DNA of 64,000 nt from NCBI GenBank assembly GCA_910585965.1, contig CAJUHH010000015.1, positions 31,394-95,393 on the forward strand, written 5' to 3'. This stretch comes from an uncultured Lachnospiraceae bacterium (GTDB taxonomy: Bacteria > Bacillota > Clostridia > Lachnospirales > Lachnospiraceae). The translations under genes were made by a program, and so were the position numbers. This document shows positions 26,310-33,885 of the stretch, piece by piece (positions within the stretch are counted from its first letter, which is position 1; each line of letters starts with the position of its first letter). The notes beneath the pieces are model-generated. The model searched no databases and had not been told where the DNA came from. It saw nothing but the letters and a program-made list of their open reading frames with translations.

Positions 26310-26963
26310 TTATGCAAGATGCTTTAATATTTTATCAATATCTTCTTTCTTTCCAAGCACCATAATATGCTCATCCTCCCGCATCACATAGTTAGCGCCC
26401 GGAAGCAGATCCAGCCTTCCGTCCTTCTTCATGCCAAGCACATTTACATGATATTTCGCCCGTATATCCACTTCCCCGATGGATTTCCCCGCCCAGCTGC
26501 GGATAATGGGAATCTCGTAAATGGAATATTCCTCCGTTAATTCGATATAATCGAACACATGGTTCGCGCTTACCCTGACCGCCAGCTTCTCGGCAATATC
26601 CCTGTCCGGGTAAATGACTTCGTCCGCGCCGTTGCGCAAGAGAAACTTGGCATGGATATCCCTGTTCGCTTTGCTGATCACGTATTTTGCCCCTAATTCC
26701 TTCACCAGACTCGTAATTTCCAGGCTGCTTTGAAAATTCGTTCCGATACAGACAAAACAAATATCAAAGTTCCGCACGCCCAGACTTCTTAGTACCTCTT
26801 CGTTCGTACAATCTCCTATTTTCGCGCTGGTGACAATAGGCAGCAGATCTTCCAGCATCTCTTCCTTTTCATCCACCACCATGATCTCATTATCCAGCTT
26901 AGCCAGATTCGAACAAAGATGATGGCCGAATTTTCCCATTCCTATGATCAGTATCGATTTCAT
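26310..26963 (-). CDS. ktrA: Ktr/Trk potassium uptake regulatory subunit (RCK)
   Basis: Cytosolic NAD(H)/ATP-binding ring protein gating the KtrB channel. It has 217 residues: RCK_N domain with Rossmann motif IIGMGKFGHHLCSNL (residues 5-19) and acidic strand end VVDEKEEML, then an RCK_C domain from about 135 (YSIYEIPIIRSWAGKSIGEVDIRAKY to EDEHIMVLGKKEDI). One RCK pair only, as in KtrA/KtrC rather than the double TrkA. It lies 30 bases after ktrB. Confidence 0.92.
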   Translation of the reverse strand: MKSILIIGMGKFGHHLCSNLAKLDNEIMVVDEKEEMLEDLLPIVTSAKIGDCTNEEVLRSLGVRNFDICFVCIGTNFQSSLEITSLVKELGAKYVISKANRDIHAKFLLRNGADEVIYPDRDIAEKLAVRVSANHVFDYIELTEEYSIYEIPIIRSWAGKSIGEVDIRAKYHVNVLGMKKDGRLDLLPGANYVMREDEHIMVLGKKEDIDKILKHLA

Positions 26964-26993
26964 ATCCTCTCCCGTCCTCCCCTTGGTTTCTTC

Positions 26994-28340
26994 CTAACCT
27001 ATAATAATTTTCTCTGCCGGAAGCTGCACCGGTGCAACTTTCTTACGCTCTGTAAAGGAAAGCGCAAATGTCATGCTGCCGATCCTTCCGCAATACATCA
27101 GCAGAATAATGACGATTTTGGAAACCACGTTCAGCTGCCTGGTAATTCCTGACGACATCCCCACCGTTCCTATGGCAGAAAATACCTCTAACAAGATATC
27201 CTCCATCGGCAGGCTCTGCATGCCGCATAAGATAACGGCAGCCGCCACGGCCAGCAGCAGATTGATCGTCACGACGATGCTCGCCTTCCTGATCTCCTCT
27301 TCTTCCAAACGCCTGCCAAATATATTGCTTCCATGGCTGCCCCGCAGATTTGCCCAGACAAAAATAAGCATCACAGCAAACGTCGTTGTTTTAATCCCGC
27401 CCGCCGTCGATCCCGGGCTTCCGCCGATAAACATCAGCACAACCGTCACCAGTTTGCTGCTGGCGCTCATCCCTCCTACATCAATCGTATTAAAGCCCGC
27501 CGTCCTGGCTGTCACAGAAGCAAATAGAGAAGTCAATATCTTCTCGCCGGCTCCCATATCCGCCATCAAATTTTCTTTCTCAAACAAATAAATGAGAAAA
27601 GCGCCTCCAAAAATCAAGACAGCCGTCACTACAAGCACAATTTTCGTATGGAGAAGATACTCCTTAAAACGTAGTTTTTTCTTCTGCAAATCGTCCCACA
27701 CAAGAAAACCGATGCCGCCAATTATAATCAAAGCCATCACCGTAATATTCACGAGAAAATCACCGGAGTAAGATACCAGGGAAGAATATTCCTCCGTTTT
27801 TCCCATCAGATCGAAACCGGCGTTGCAAAAAGCCGATATGGAATGGAATATCCCATTACAGATTCCTTCGATCCATCCCATCTGCGGAACAAAACGGGCT
27901 GCCAAAAGAACTGCCCCCGCTCCTTCTATCACCAAAGTGCCTATCGTTATCTTCCTTACCAGGCGGACAATTCCCCCTATTTGCAGCGTATTCATGCTTT
28001 CCTGAAGGATTCCTCTTTCCTTCAGCCCGATATTCTTCTTCATCAGCACTGCCACAAATACGCCGACCGTCATAAAACCAAGGCCGCCGATCTGTATCAG
28101 CGCCAACAGTACGGCCTTGCCAAACACCGACCATCCGCTGTACGTATCCACTACGACAAGCCCCGTCACGCAAGTCGCGCTGGTTGCCGTGAACAGTGCC
28201 GTTAGAAGGCCGGCCGGCTTGCCGTCTGCTGATGCTATAGGAAGCATCAGCAATACGGTGCCGGCCAGTATAATTCCTAAAAAACCCACTGCAATCGTTC
28301 TTGTTGCTGTTAATTTACTATGCCATTTCTTTTTTAACAT
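26994..28340 (-). CDS. ktrB: Ktr/Trk-type potassium channel subunit
   Basis: Membrane channel for K+ uptake, 448 residues with four M1-P-M2 repeats. Selectivity-filter segments are seen at ATSATCVTGLVVVDT, ISAFCNAGFDLMG, SVTARTAGFNTID and SAIGTVGMSSGI, each with the conserved Gly. The start is 3 bases after the coaBC stop, implying coupling with the coenzyme A gene upstream, a somewhat unusual association that may be positional only. Confidence 0.93.
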   Translation of the reverse strand: MLKKKWHSKLTATRTIAVGFLGIILAGTVLLMLPIASADGKPAGLLTALFTATSATCVTGLVVVDTYSGWSVFGKAVLLALIQIGGLGFMTVGVFVAVLMKKNIGLKERGILQESMNTLQIGGIVRLVRKITIGTLVIEGAGAVLLAARFVPQMGWIEGICNGIFHSISAFCNAGFDLMGKTEEYSSLVSYSGDFLVNITVMALIIIGGIGFLVWDDLQKKKLRFKEYLLHTKIVLVVTAVLIFGGAFLIYLFEKENLMADMGAGEKILTSLFASVTARTAGFNTIDVGGMSASSKLVTVVLMFIGGSPGSTAGGIKTTTFAVMLIFVWANLRGSHGSNIFGRRLEEEEIRKASIVVTINLLLAVAAAVILCGMQSLPMEDILLEVFSAIGTVGMSSGITRQLNVVSKIVIILLMYCGRIGSMTFALSFTERKKVAPVQLPAEKIIIG

Positions 28341-28343
28341 ATT

Positions 28344-29552
28344 TTATATCTCTTTCATCTGAAAAAAATGACCTTGTATTGTATCCATAATATGTTTTGC
28401 CACGTCTTCTTTGCTCATGACCGGAAGCTCCAGACAGCCGTCCCGCATAATCAGCGTAACGATATTCGTATCCGTCCCGAATCCCGCGCCTTCCTGCTTC
28501 AGATTATTCGCCACAATCATATCCACATTCTTCTTCTCCAGCTTTGCCCTGGAATTCTCCAGCATGTTTTCCGTTTCCATCGAAAAACCGCACAAAAACT
28601 GGCCCGGCCGGCGGTTCTCGCCAAGAAACCTCAAAATATCCTCTGTCCGTTCCAAAGCGATTGCCAGATCCCCCTCCGTTTTCTTCACTTTTTCTTCCGA
28701 AACGGAAAGGGGGCGGTAATCTGCCACAGCTGCCGACTTGATAATAATGTCCTGCTCTTCATAGCATTCCTTCACCGCCTCAAACATTTCCCTGGCCGAT
28801 TCCACTTCTTTTACGCGGACAAAAAGCGGCGGCTCCAGCTGGGTTTTTCCGGTAATCAGCGTGACATCCGCCCCCCGCTGGGCGCAATGCCTTGCGATGG
28901 CATACCCCATTTTCCCGGTAGAATGGTTGGTGATGAACCGCACCGGGTCGATTTTTTCCCGGGTCGGCCCCGCCGTAACCATTACTTTTTTCCCTTCCAA
29001 GTCTTTCTCAAAACGGATCTCTTTTAAAATATATTCCAACAGCACCTGTTCGGAAGGCATTTTTCCCTCCCCGACATCGCCGCAGGCCAGATATCCCGTA
29101 TCCGGCGTTATGACTTCCATGCCATAATGCTTCAGCTTCTCTATGTTATCCTGCACCACAGGATTATGGTACATATGGGTATTCATCGCCGGGGCGACAA
29201 TCTTCTTGCATTCACACGCCATCACCGTAGTCGTCAGCATATCGTCGGCTATCCCGTTTGCCAGCTTGCCGATCACATTCGCAGATGCCGGCGCTACCAG
29301 CACCACGTCCGTCCGTTTCGCCAACGACACATGCTCCACACTATATTCAAAGTTGCGGTCGAACGTATCGATCAGGCATTTGTTTCCCGTTAACGTCTCA
29401 AAAGTAATCGGGTTAATAAAATTTACCGCATTCCTTGTCATTAAAACCGTAACATTTGCTTCCAGCTTTTTTAACATGCTTGCCAGATATGCGATCTTAT
29501 AAGCGGCGATGCTTCCCGTCACTGCAAGTACAACATTTTTTCCACGCAGCAT
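28344..29552 (-). CDS. coaBC: Bifunctional phosphopantothenoylcysteine decarboxylase / synthetase
   Basis: Makes 4'-phosphopantetheine from phosphopantothenate, cysteine and CTP in CoA synthesis. It has 402 residues. The FMN-binding CoaC half (1-185) has AVTGSIAAYK, the motif PAMNTHMYHNP and the flap Cys in GYLACGDVGEGKM. The CoaB half begins about 187 with VMVTAGPTREKIDPVRFITN and includes GAVADYRP-like SAAVADYRP and MIVANNLKQEGAGFG. It lies 15 bases after panT with AAAGGA before the ATG. Confidence 0.95.
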   Translation of the reverse strand: MLRGKNVVLAVTGSIAAYKIAYLASMLKKLEANVTVLMTRNAVNFINPITFETLTGNKCLIDTFDRNFEYSVEHVSLAKRTDVVLVAPASANVIGKLANGIADDMLTTTVMACECKKIVAPAMNTHMYHNPVVQDNIEKLKHYGMEVITPDTGYLACGDVGEGKMPSEQVLLEYILKEIRFEKDLEGKKVMVTAGPTREKIDPVRFITNHSTGKMGYAIARHCAQRGADVTLITGKTQLEPPLFVRVKEVESAREMFEAVKECYEEQDIIIKSAAVADYRPLSVSEEKVKKTEGDLAIALERTEDILRFLGENRRPGQFLCGFSMETENMLENSRAKLEKKNVDMIVANNLKQEGAGFGTDTNIVTLIMRDGCLELPVMSKEDVAKHIMDTIQGHFFQMKEI

Positions 29553-29567
29553 ATCATTTCCTTTCTT

Positions 29568-30236
29568 CTACTTTGCATGTCCCAAAACCTTCTCCGGCAT
29601 CCTGGCCGGCTGCGGGGATATCCGAAGCAGGGCAAGGCTGACCGCGCCGCCGATCACGACGGCAACGATAGCTTCTGGAACCCCGTTCGCGGCAATAATC
29701 CCGAGTATCATGCCATATACCGCATCCACAGCCACGCTCTGCGCCGCAGCAAATTCCTCCCTGAAACAGAAAAAGATCAGATGCATCACTAATAAAGTAT
29801 TCACCAGAGCGCCTGACGCGCATGCCAGCGGAAGGGCTATGGTTCTCCTCATCTTTATATTCTTTAACAATTTTTCTATGCCAGTAAAGACAAAATACGG
29901 AACGACTCCCACCAATATCCTCGGCACCAGCGCGATCACTACGCTCCAGCCGTTCCCTCCGATATCCCCTACCTGATAGAAAGGTGAAAAAGCAAAGGAA
30001 AGAAGGCTCGGTTCCAGCGTGTTTTTAATCAAGCTGGTAATGCCGAAAGTTGCTCCCAATACCGCGCCTTTTTTCGGTCCAAGCACGATGGATCCGACAA
30101 TGACCGGCACATGAAGCAGCGTCGCCTTAATGACAATGAGGTTAATATAACCTACATTGGGAATAAAGGTCATAACCGCAATAATCGCCATAAAAAGTCC
30201 GGTCATAACCATGGATAAAGTTTTTCTGTTATTCAT
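29568..30236 (-). CDS. panT: ECF transporter S component, probable pantothenate type (PanT)
   Basis: Membrane substrate-binding subunit of an energy-coupling-factor vitamin importer, 222 residues from the ATG at 30236, which has AGGAGG 7 bases upstream. About six hydrophobic segments; family-like stretches are LFMAIIAVMTFIPNVGYI, VIKATLLHVPVIVGSIVLGP and GATFGITSLIKNT. The pantothenate assignment rests on direct linkage to coaBC. No ECF ATPase or T subunit is nearby; these are usually shared and encoded elsewhere. Confidence 0.82.
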   Translation of the reverse strand: MNNRKTLSMVMTGLFMAIIAVMTFIPNVGYINLIVIKATLLHVPVIVGSIVLGPKKGAVLGATFGITSLIKNTLEPSLLSFAFSPFYQVGDIGGNGWSVVIALVPRILVGVVPYFVFTGIEKLLKNIKMRRTIALPLACASGALVNTLLVMHLIFFCFREEFAAAQSVAVDAVYGMILGIIAANGVPEAIVAVVIGGAVSLALLRISPQPARMPEKVLGHAK

Positions 30237-30287
30237 TTTTCTTCCTCCTGTTATCATTCTCTTATTTTAGAGATACAATACGATTAG

Positions 30288-30316
30288 AAGATACCACATT
30301 GGGGCAGGATTGTAAA
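30288..30316 (-). promoter_or_regulatory. Promoter of panT-coaBC-ktrB-ktrA
   Basis: Minus strand: -35 TTTACA, 17-base spacer ending TGG, -10 TATCTT, about 50 bases before the panT ATG; the TGn gives an extended -10. Confidence 0.6.
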
Positions 30317-30337
30317 GTTTTTTAGCTGGTTTTCCTT

Positions 30338-32566
30338 CTACTTATAAATCAATGCATAAGCATAGAACTGATTTGTTTTTATTGTAATTGTTTCGGGATC
30401 ATTATCCGAATCGTTATAAATAACCGGCTGTCCGCCCTCTGTCACACAAATCATCTTATACGTCCTGCCTTCTTTATAAATGGCTGACGGAATTTTTATC
30501 GTAACCTGTATTTCCTGATCCATGCTGTAAGCGTTTTGGGCAGACGGATAAATATTATAAGTCCTTCCAATTGTATAGTCACCAAGGACTGCCTCGAAAG
30601 ACTGAAAACACATAGGACCCTGCATCGCATTCTCTACGGCGACTTGGTAGGCATTATCTTTTGACGGCGTGTACTGGACAGTTTCTTTCCCTACGCATGC
30701 ATACCGTTTTTTCTCTTCAGGCGTTACCGGTTTCCATGTTTCCGCTTTCGATTTTATTCCCGAATACCGGTTGCTGCCCAAACTGCTGCCCTGGCTGTTT
30801 CCATGGGAGGTATTCCCTGCATTATTTCCTATATCATTTTCTGTATTATCCCCTCCAGGATTATCGCCGGGTTTGTTATTGTTATCGCCGCTGCCTCCTG
30901 GATTATCTCCCGTATTGTTATCATTATCATCGCCGCCCGGATTAGGGTCTGGGGCCGGAACAGAGGGAATATAGTTATAATGTACGGTTGCCTCCGATAT
31001 GGCAGATGCCGTATCTGCTATTTTACTTATGCTGTTCCACTGTGCTTCGGTGCCGGTAAAGTATATATCTTTCAGAGAGCAATTTGCAAATGCGGATCGC
31101 TCAATTACCGCCACGCTGTCTGGAACTATAACAGCGGCCAGGCTAAAACAGGAAGCAAATGCTGACTCACCGATACGTTCCGCGCCTTGCGGAATTTCCA
31201 CCCCGGCAAGCATTCCGCAATTCAAAAACATCTCCTTGCTAATACGGTCTATGCTTGAAGGCAGCGTTACTCTCGCCAGCTTCCAGCACCTGGAAAACAT
31301 GTTATCGCCCATCTTTACCTTCTTGCTGCCAGGAGCAAACGTCACGCTTTCCATTTCTGTGCATTCGAAAAACGCTGCCGCCCCTACCTCCCCAATGCTG
31401 GCAGGCAAAGCAATGGAAGCGAGATTGGTACACGCGAGAAACGCATTCTGGCCGATGGTTTCCACTCCTTCGCAAACAGTGACTGAGCTAAGATTCGAGC
31501 ATTCGCGGAAAGCACTGTCACCAATGGTTTTCACACTGGAGGGAATGTCCGCAGAAAGAATCGCGGAACTGCAAAAAGCGCTGGAGCCGATACTGGTGAT
31601 GCCATCCTCAATAACAACTTTCCTGATTTGGCTGCCGTCCCACGGCTGGTCTGCGGCACTGGCAAAATCCGGCATGGCTCCCTGGCCGGAGATGGACAGC
31701 GTACCCGCCTTTGTCAGATTCCAAGCAAGCCCTCCATCAAGATTTCCGCTTGCAACGGATTCATTGGCTCCTGGATCATCCGGCGAGGTATAGCCTTCCG
31801 GATAGCGGGTGATATAGTGGCTGGCGGTCCTCATCACCTCTTCCTTAGAAATTGCACGTCCCCAATGAACCTTGCCTGTATGGTCTCCCGTGCTGATATT
31901 TCCTTCGGCAACCATTACTCCCGCATCGTTCACCTCAAGAACGATCACGGTATGAACATCATTATTTACCCGCAGGATATCCCCGACTTTTATATCTTCA
32001 AACGAAAACCCGCCCGCCGCATAAGACCTGGCTTGCAGACTGCCAAATGCCGCATCGCTGAGTGAAAAGGCAAAGGCCACGCAGCCAGTAGCGACAATAT
32101 TCTTTCCATCAATAGGACCGCCTTTCCAACGATATGCATTGGAACCCGAATAAGGCTCATCGTCAGTCCAGGTTGCTCCTTCCTGATACATATCCTGGTT
32201 CCTTAAAGCGGTCATGGATTCATAAACTTCCGCCGGGGCAGGAACCCCGCCGTCATGTGCAGCCGGTTCGACCAAGGCTTCTTCCGGCAAAACCTCTTCC
32301 TGCTGCAAAGAAGTTTCCAGCGGCGCGGCGGCCGCAACGTCACTGATGTCCGATCCATCTTCGGTTTCATTCGGAAGAATATCCTCCTGCTCCAAAGGGG
32401 GCAGCGGCGCAGAAATTTCCTCATCATCCCCCTCCGGTTTCTCTGCGGGATCTTCCGTAAGGACATCTTTTTGCTGCAAAGTATCTTCCTGGGACGCATA
32501 TGCTACCGACTGGGAAGAAATACATAAGCATAACGCTAAAGCAACTGAAAGAACTCGTTGTTTCAA
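30338..32566 (-). CDS. Secreted BspA-like leucine-rich repeat protein with putative cysteine hydrolase domain
   Basis: 742 residues beginning with TTG (AGGAGGT 7 bases upstream) and a signal peptide (about 1-25, ALALCLCISSQSVAYA). Residues 28-100 hold three copies of an acidic motif (LQQKDVLTED, LEQEDILPNE, LQQEEVLPEE). A domain at about 115-260 has C162 in ATGCVAFAF, H205 in NDVHTVIVL and E221-N223 in AEGNIS, resembling papain-like (CHAP/NlpC-type) hydrolases. LRR_5-type repeats follow at about 290-510 (IGSSAF, IGDSAFRECSNL, IGQNAFLACTNL, IGESAFASC), then an Asp/Asn/Gly/Pro-rich linker and a final beta domain. I see no sortase motif. Probably extracellular; substrate unknown. Confidence 0.82.
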   Translation of the reverse strand: MKQRVLSVALALCLCISSQSVAYASQEDTLQQKDVLTEDPAEKPEGDDEEISAPLPPLEQEDILPNETEDGSDISDVAAAAPLETSLQQEEVLPEEALVEPAAHDGGVPAPAEVYESMTALRNQDMYQEGATWTDDEPYSGSNAYRWKGGPIDGKNIVATGCVAFAFSLSDAAFGSLQARSYAAGGFSFEDIKVGDILRVNNDVHTVIVLEVNDAGVMVAEGNISTGDHTGKVHWGRAISKEEVMRTASHYITRYPEGYTSPDDPGANESVASGNLDGGLAWNLTKAGTLSISGQGAMPDFASAADQPWDGSQIRKVVIEDGITSIGSSAFCSSAILSADIPSSVKTIGDSAFRECSNLSSVTVCEGVETIGQNAFLACTNLASIALPASIGEVGAAAFFECTEMESVTFAPGSKKVKMGDNMFSRCWKLARVTLPSSIDRISKEMFLNCGMLAGVEIPQGAERIGESAFASCFSLAAVIVPDSVAVIERSAFANCSLKDIYFTGTEAQWNSISKIADTASAISEATVHYNYIPSVPAPDPNPGGDDNDNNTGDNPGGSGDNNNKPGDNPGGDNTENDIGNNAGNTSHGNSQGSSLGSNRYSGIKSKAETWKPVTPEEKKRYACVGKETVQYTPSKDNAYQVAVENAMQGPMCFQSFEAVLGDYTIGRTYNIYPSAQNAYSMDQEIQVTIKIPSAIYKEGRTYKMICVTEGGQPVIYNDSDNDPETITIKTNQFYAYALIYK

Positions 32567-32597
32567 TTTTGTAACCTCCTATTTTTCGTTTATCTAT

Positions 32598-32635
32598 GAA
32601 AAATAGCAGTCCAGAATCTAATTTCTGACTGCTAT
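32598..32635 (-). terminator. Terminator after tRNA-Gly
   Basis: Minus strand: 9-bp stem ATAGCAGTC / GACTGCTAT with inner pairing AGAA/TTCT, then five T. It lies between tRNA-Gly and the LRR gene, ending about 18 bases before that gene's ribosome site, so transcripts reaching the LRR gene from upstream must pass it. Confidence 0.75.
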
Positions 32636-32650
32636 CTATCATTCAAAAAA

Positions 32651-32721
32651 AGCAGATAATGGGAGTCGAACCCACCCCCTCAGCTTGGGAAGCTGATGTA
32701 CTACCGATATACTATATCTGC
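32651..32721 (-). tRNA. tRNA-Gly (anticodon CCC)
   Basis: Minus strand: acceptor GCAGATA pairs with TATCTGC, D-arm TATCGGTAGTA, anticodon stem TCAGC/GCTGA around the loop TTCCCAA (anticodon CCC), T-arm GTGGG-TTCGACT-CCCAT. 71 bases including discriminator T; CCA is not encoded. A T-run follows immediately. Confidence 0.93.
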
Positions 32722-32759
32722 ACAATTTGCACTAAATTTGTTTGTATCAAACTGCCCTT

Positions 32760-33002
32760 TTACGGTATGTCTGTGATAAACGGCTCCAGAGCCTCCAGAA
32801 TCTCTTTTTCCTGTTCATTGGTCTCTAAAATCCGCAGCTCCAATGTTCTCGACAAATCCATACTGAAAATCCCCATCACAGACTTCGCATCGACTACATA
32901 TCTGCCGGATGCCAGATCAAAATACCCTTGGAACTGCGCCATAATGCTGACAAAATCCTTCACGTCTTCAATGGTCTCCAGTTTGATCATAATGCTTTTC
33001 AT
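32760..33002 (-). CDS. HPr-like protein lacking the catalytic histidine (Crh-like)
   Basis: 80-residue protein aligning to HPr. The region VVDAKSVMGIFSMDLSR (37-52) matches the HPr segment around regulatory Ser46, with S41 in that place. The His15 region is replaced by IEDVKDFVSIMAQFQG with no His at all in the N-terminal half, so it cannot pass phosphate in the PTS. This is the same logic as Bacillus Crh (Ser kept, His lost). Regulatory use, for example as an HPr kinase substrate and CcpA partner, is inference. ATG 33002 has GAGG 8 bases upstream. Confidence 0.8.
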   Translation of the reverse strand: MKSIMIKLETIEDVKDFVSIMAQFQGYFDLASGRYVVDAKSVMGIFSMDLSRTLELRILETNEQEKEILEALEPFITDIP

Positions 33003-33042
33003 CCGGGCAGCCTCTTTCTTCCTGTTTTCGATGACATTAGCT

Positions 33043-33071
33043 ATTATACTATCAAAAAAAAGATTTGTACA
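33043..33071 (-). promoter_or_regulatory. Promoter of the HPr-like gene
   Basis: Minus strand: -35 TGTACA, 17-base spacer, -10 TATAAT, about 40 bases before the ATG. Confidence 0.65.
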
Positions 33072-33153
33072 GTGGAAATTTGAATTTCGTCATTTTTAAC
33101 AAAATTTTATGCCCGGTGTTTCCGTTTCCTTTCAAAAATCGGCATTTTCCTTT

Positions 33154-33885
33154 TTAACATCTGATCAAGTCCCTGACAATTTCACCCGCCATAATCATTC
33201 CTGCCACCGGCGGCACAAACGATATGCTCCCGGGAACCGGGCAGCGGGAAATGTCCTCTCCGCCTTTTATCCTGGGAGCAATCGGTTCCTCCCTGGAATA
33301 GACTACCTTCAGACTTTCCACCCCCCGCTTTTTTAATTCCCTGCGCATGACTCTCGCCAAAGGGCAGACACTGGTTTCGTAAATATCCGCCACTTCAAAT
33401 CCCGCCGGATTCAGTTTGTTTCCCGTTCCCATGCTGCTGATAACAGGTATCTGGTATTTCTGCGCCTGCATAACAAGTTCTATTTTCGCCGTCACCGTAT
33501 CCACTGCGTCCGCCACATACGAATAAGCTGAAAAATCAAAGAAATCCTTATTTTCCGGCAAAAAGAAGCAATGGAATACTTGGACTTTGGCCACAGGATT
33601 GATCTCCAGAATCCGCTCCTTCATCACATCCGTCTTATACCTTCCTATCGTGCTGGAAAGGGCTATAATCTGGCGGTTTATATTGGTTTCCGCCACCTTG
33701 TCGCTGTCAATCAGGTCCAATGCCCCGATGCCGCTCCTTGCCAGAGCCTCTGCCACATAGCCTCCCACGCCCCCTATTCCGAACACCGCAACCCTGGCCC
33801 TTTGCAGGCGCTGCGCCGCATCTTTGCCGAGAAGCATCTCCATCCGGCCAAAGCGGCCTTTGCTGTTATCGATTCTCGCTGACAT
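33154..33885 (-). CDS. tcdA: tRNA threonylcarbamoyladenosine dehydratase (TcdA/CsdL)
   Basis: E1-like ATP-dependent enzyme that cyclises t6A37 to ct6A in tRNAs. It has 243 residues with the nucleotide motif VFGIGGVGGYVAEALARSG (34-52), acidic DLIDSDKV, NRQI, the metal/adenylation segment YVADAVDTVTAKIEL, and SSMGTGNKLNP. The C-terminus VPPVAGMIMAGEIVRDL is typical. Its start overlaps the 3' end of the third solute-binding protein gene by 20 bases, so it is probably the last gene of that operon. Confidence 0.9.
   Translation of the reverse strand: MSARIDNSKGRFGRMEMLLGKDAAQRLQRARVAVFGIGGVGGYVAEALARSGIGALDLIDSDKVAETNINRQIIALSSTIGRYKTDVMKERILEINPVAKVQVFHCFFLPENKDFFDFSAYSYVADAVDTVTAKIELVMQAQKYQIPVISSMGTGNKLNPAGFEVADIYETSVCPLARVMRRELKKRGVESLKVVYSREEPIAPRIKGGEDISRCPVPGSISFVPPVAGMIMAGEIVRDLIRC

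Noticed and set aside
33072..33153. Intrinsic terminator after tcdA
   Set aside because: A/T-rich runs exist but no GC-containing stem precedes them.
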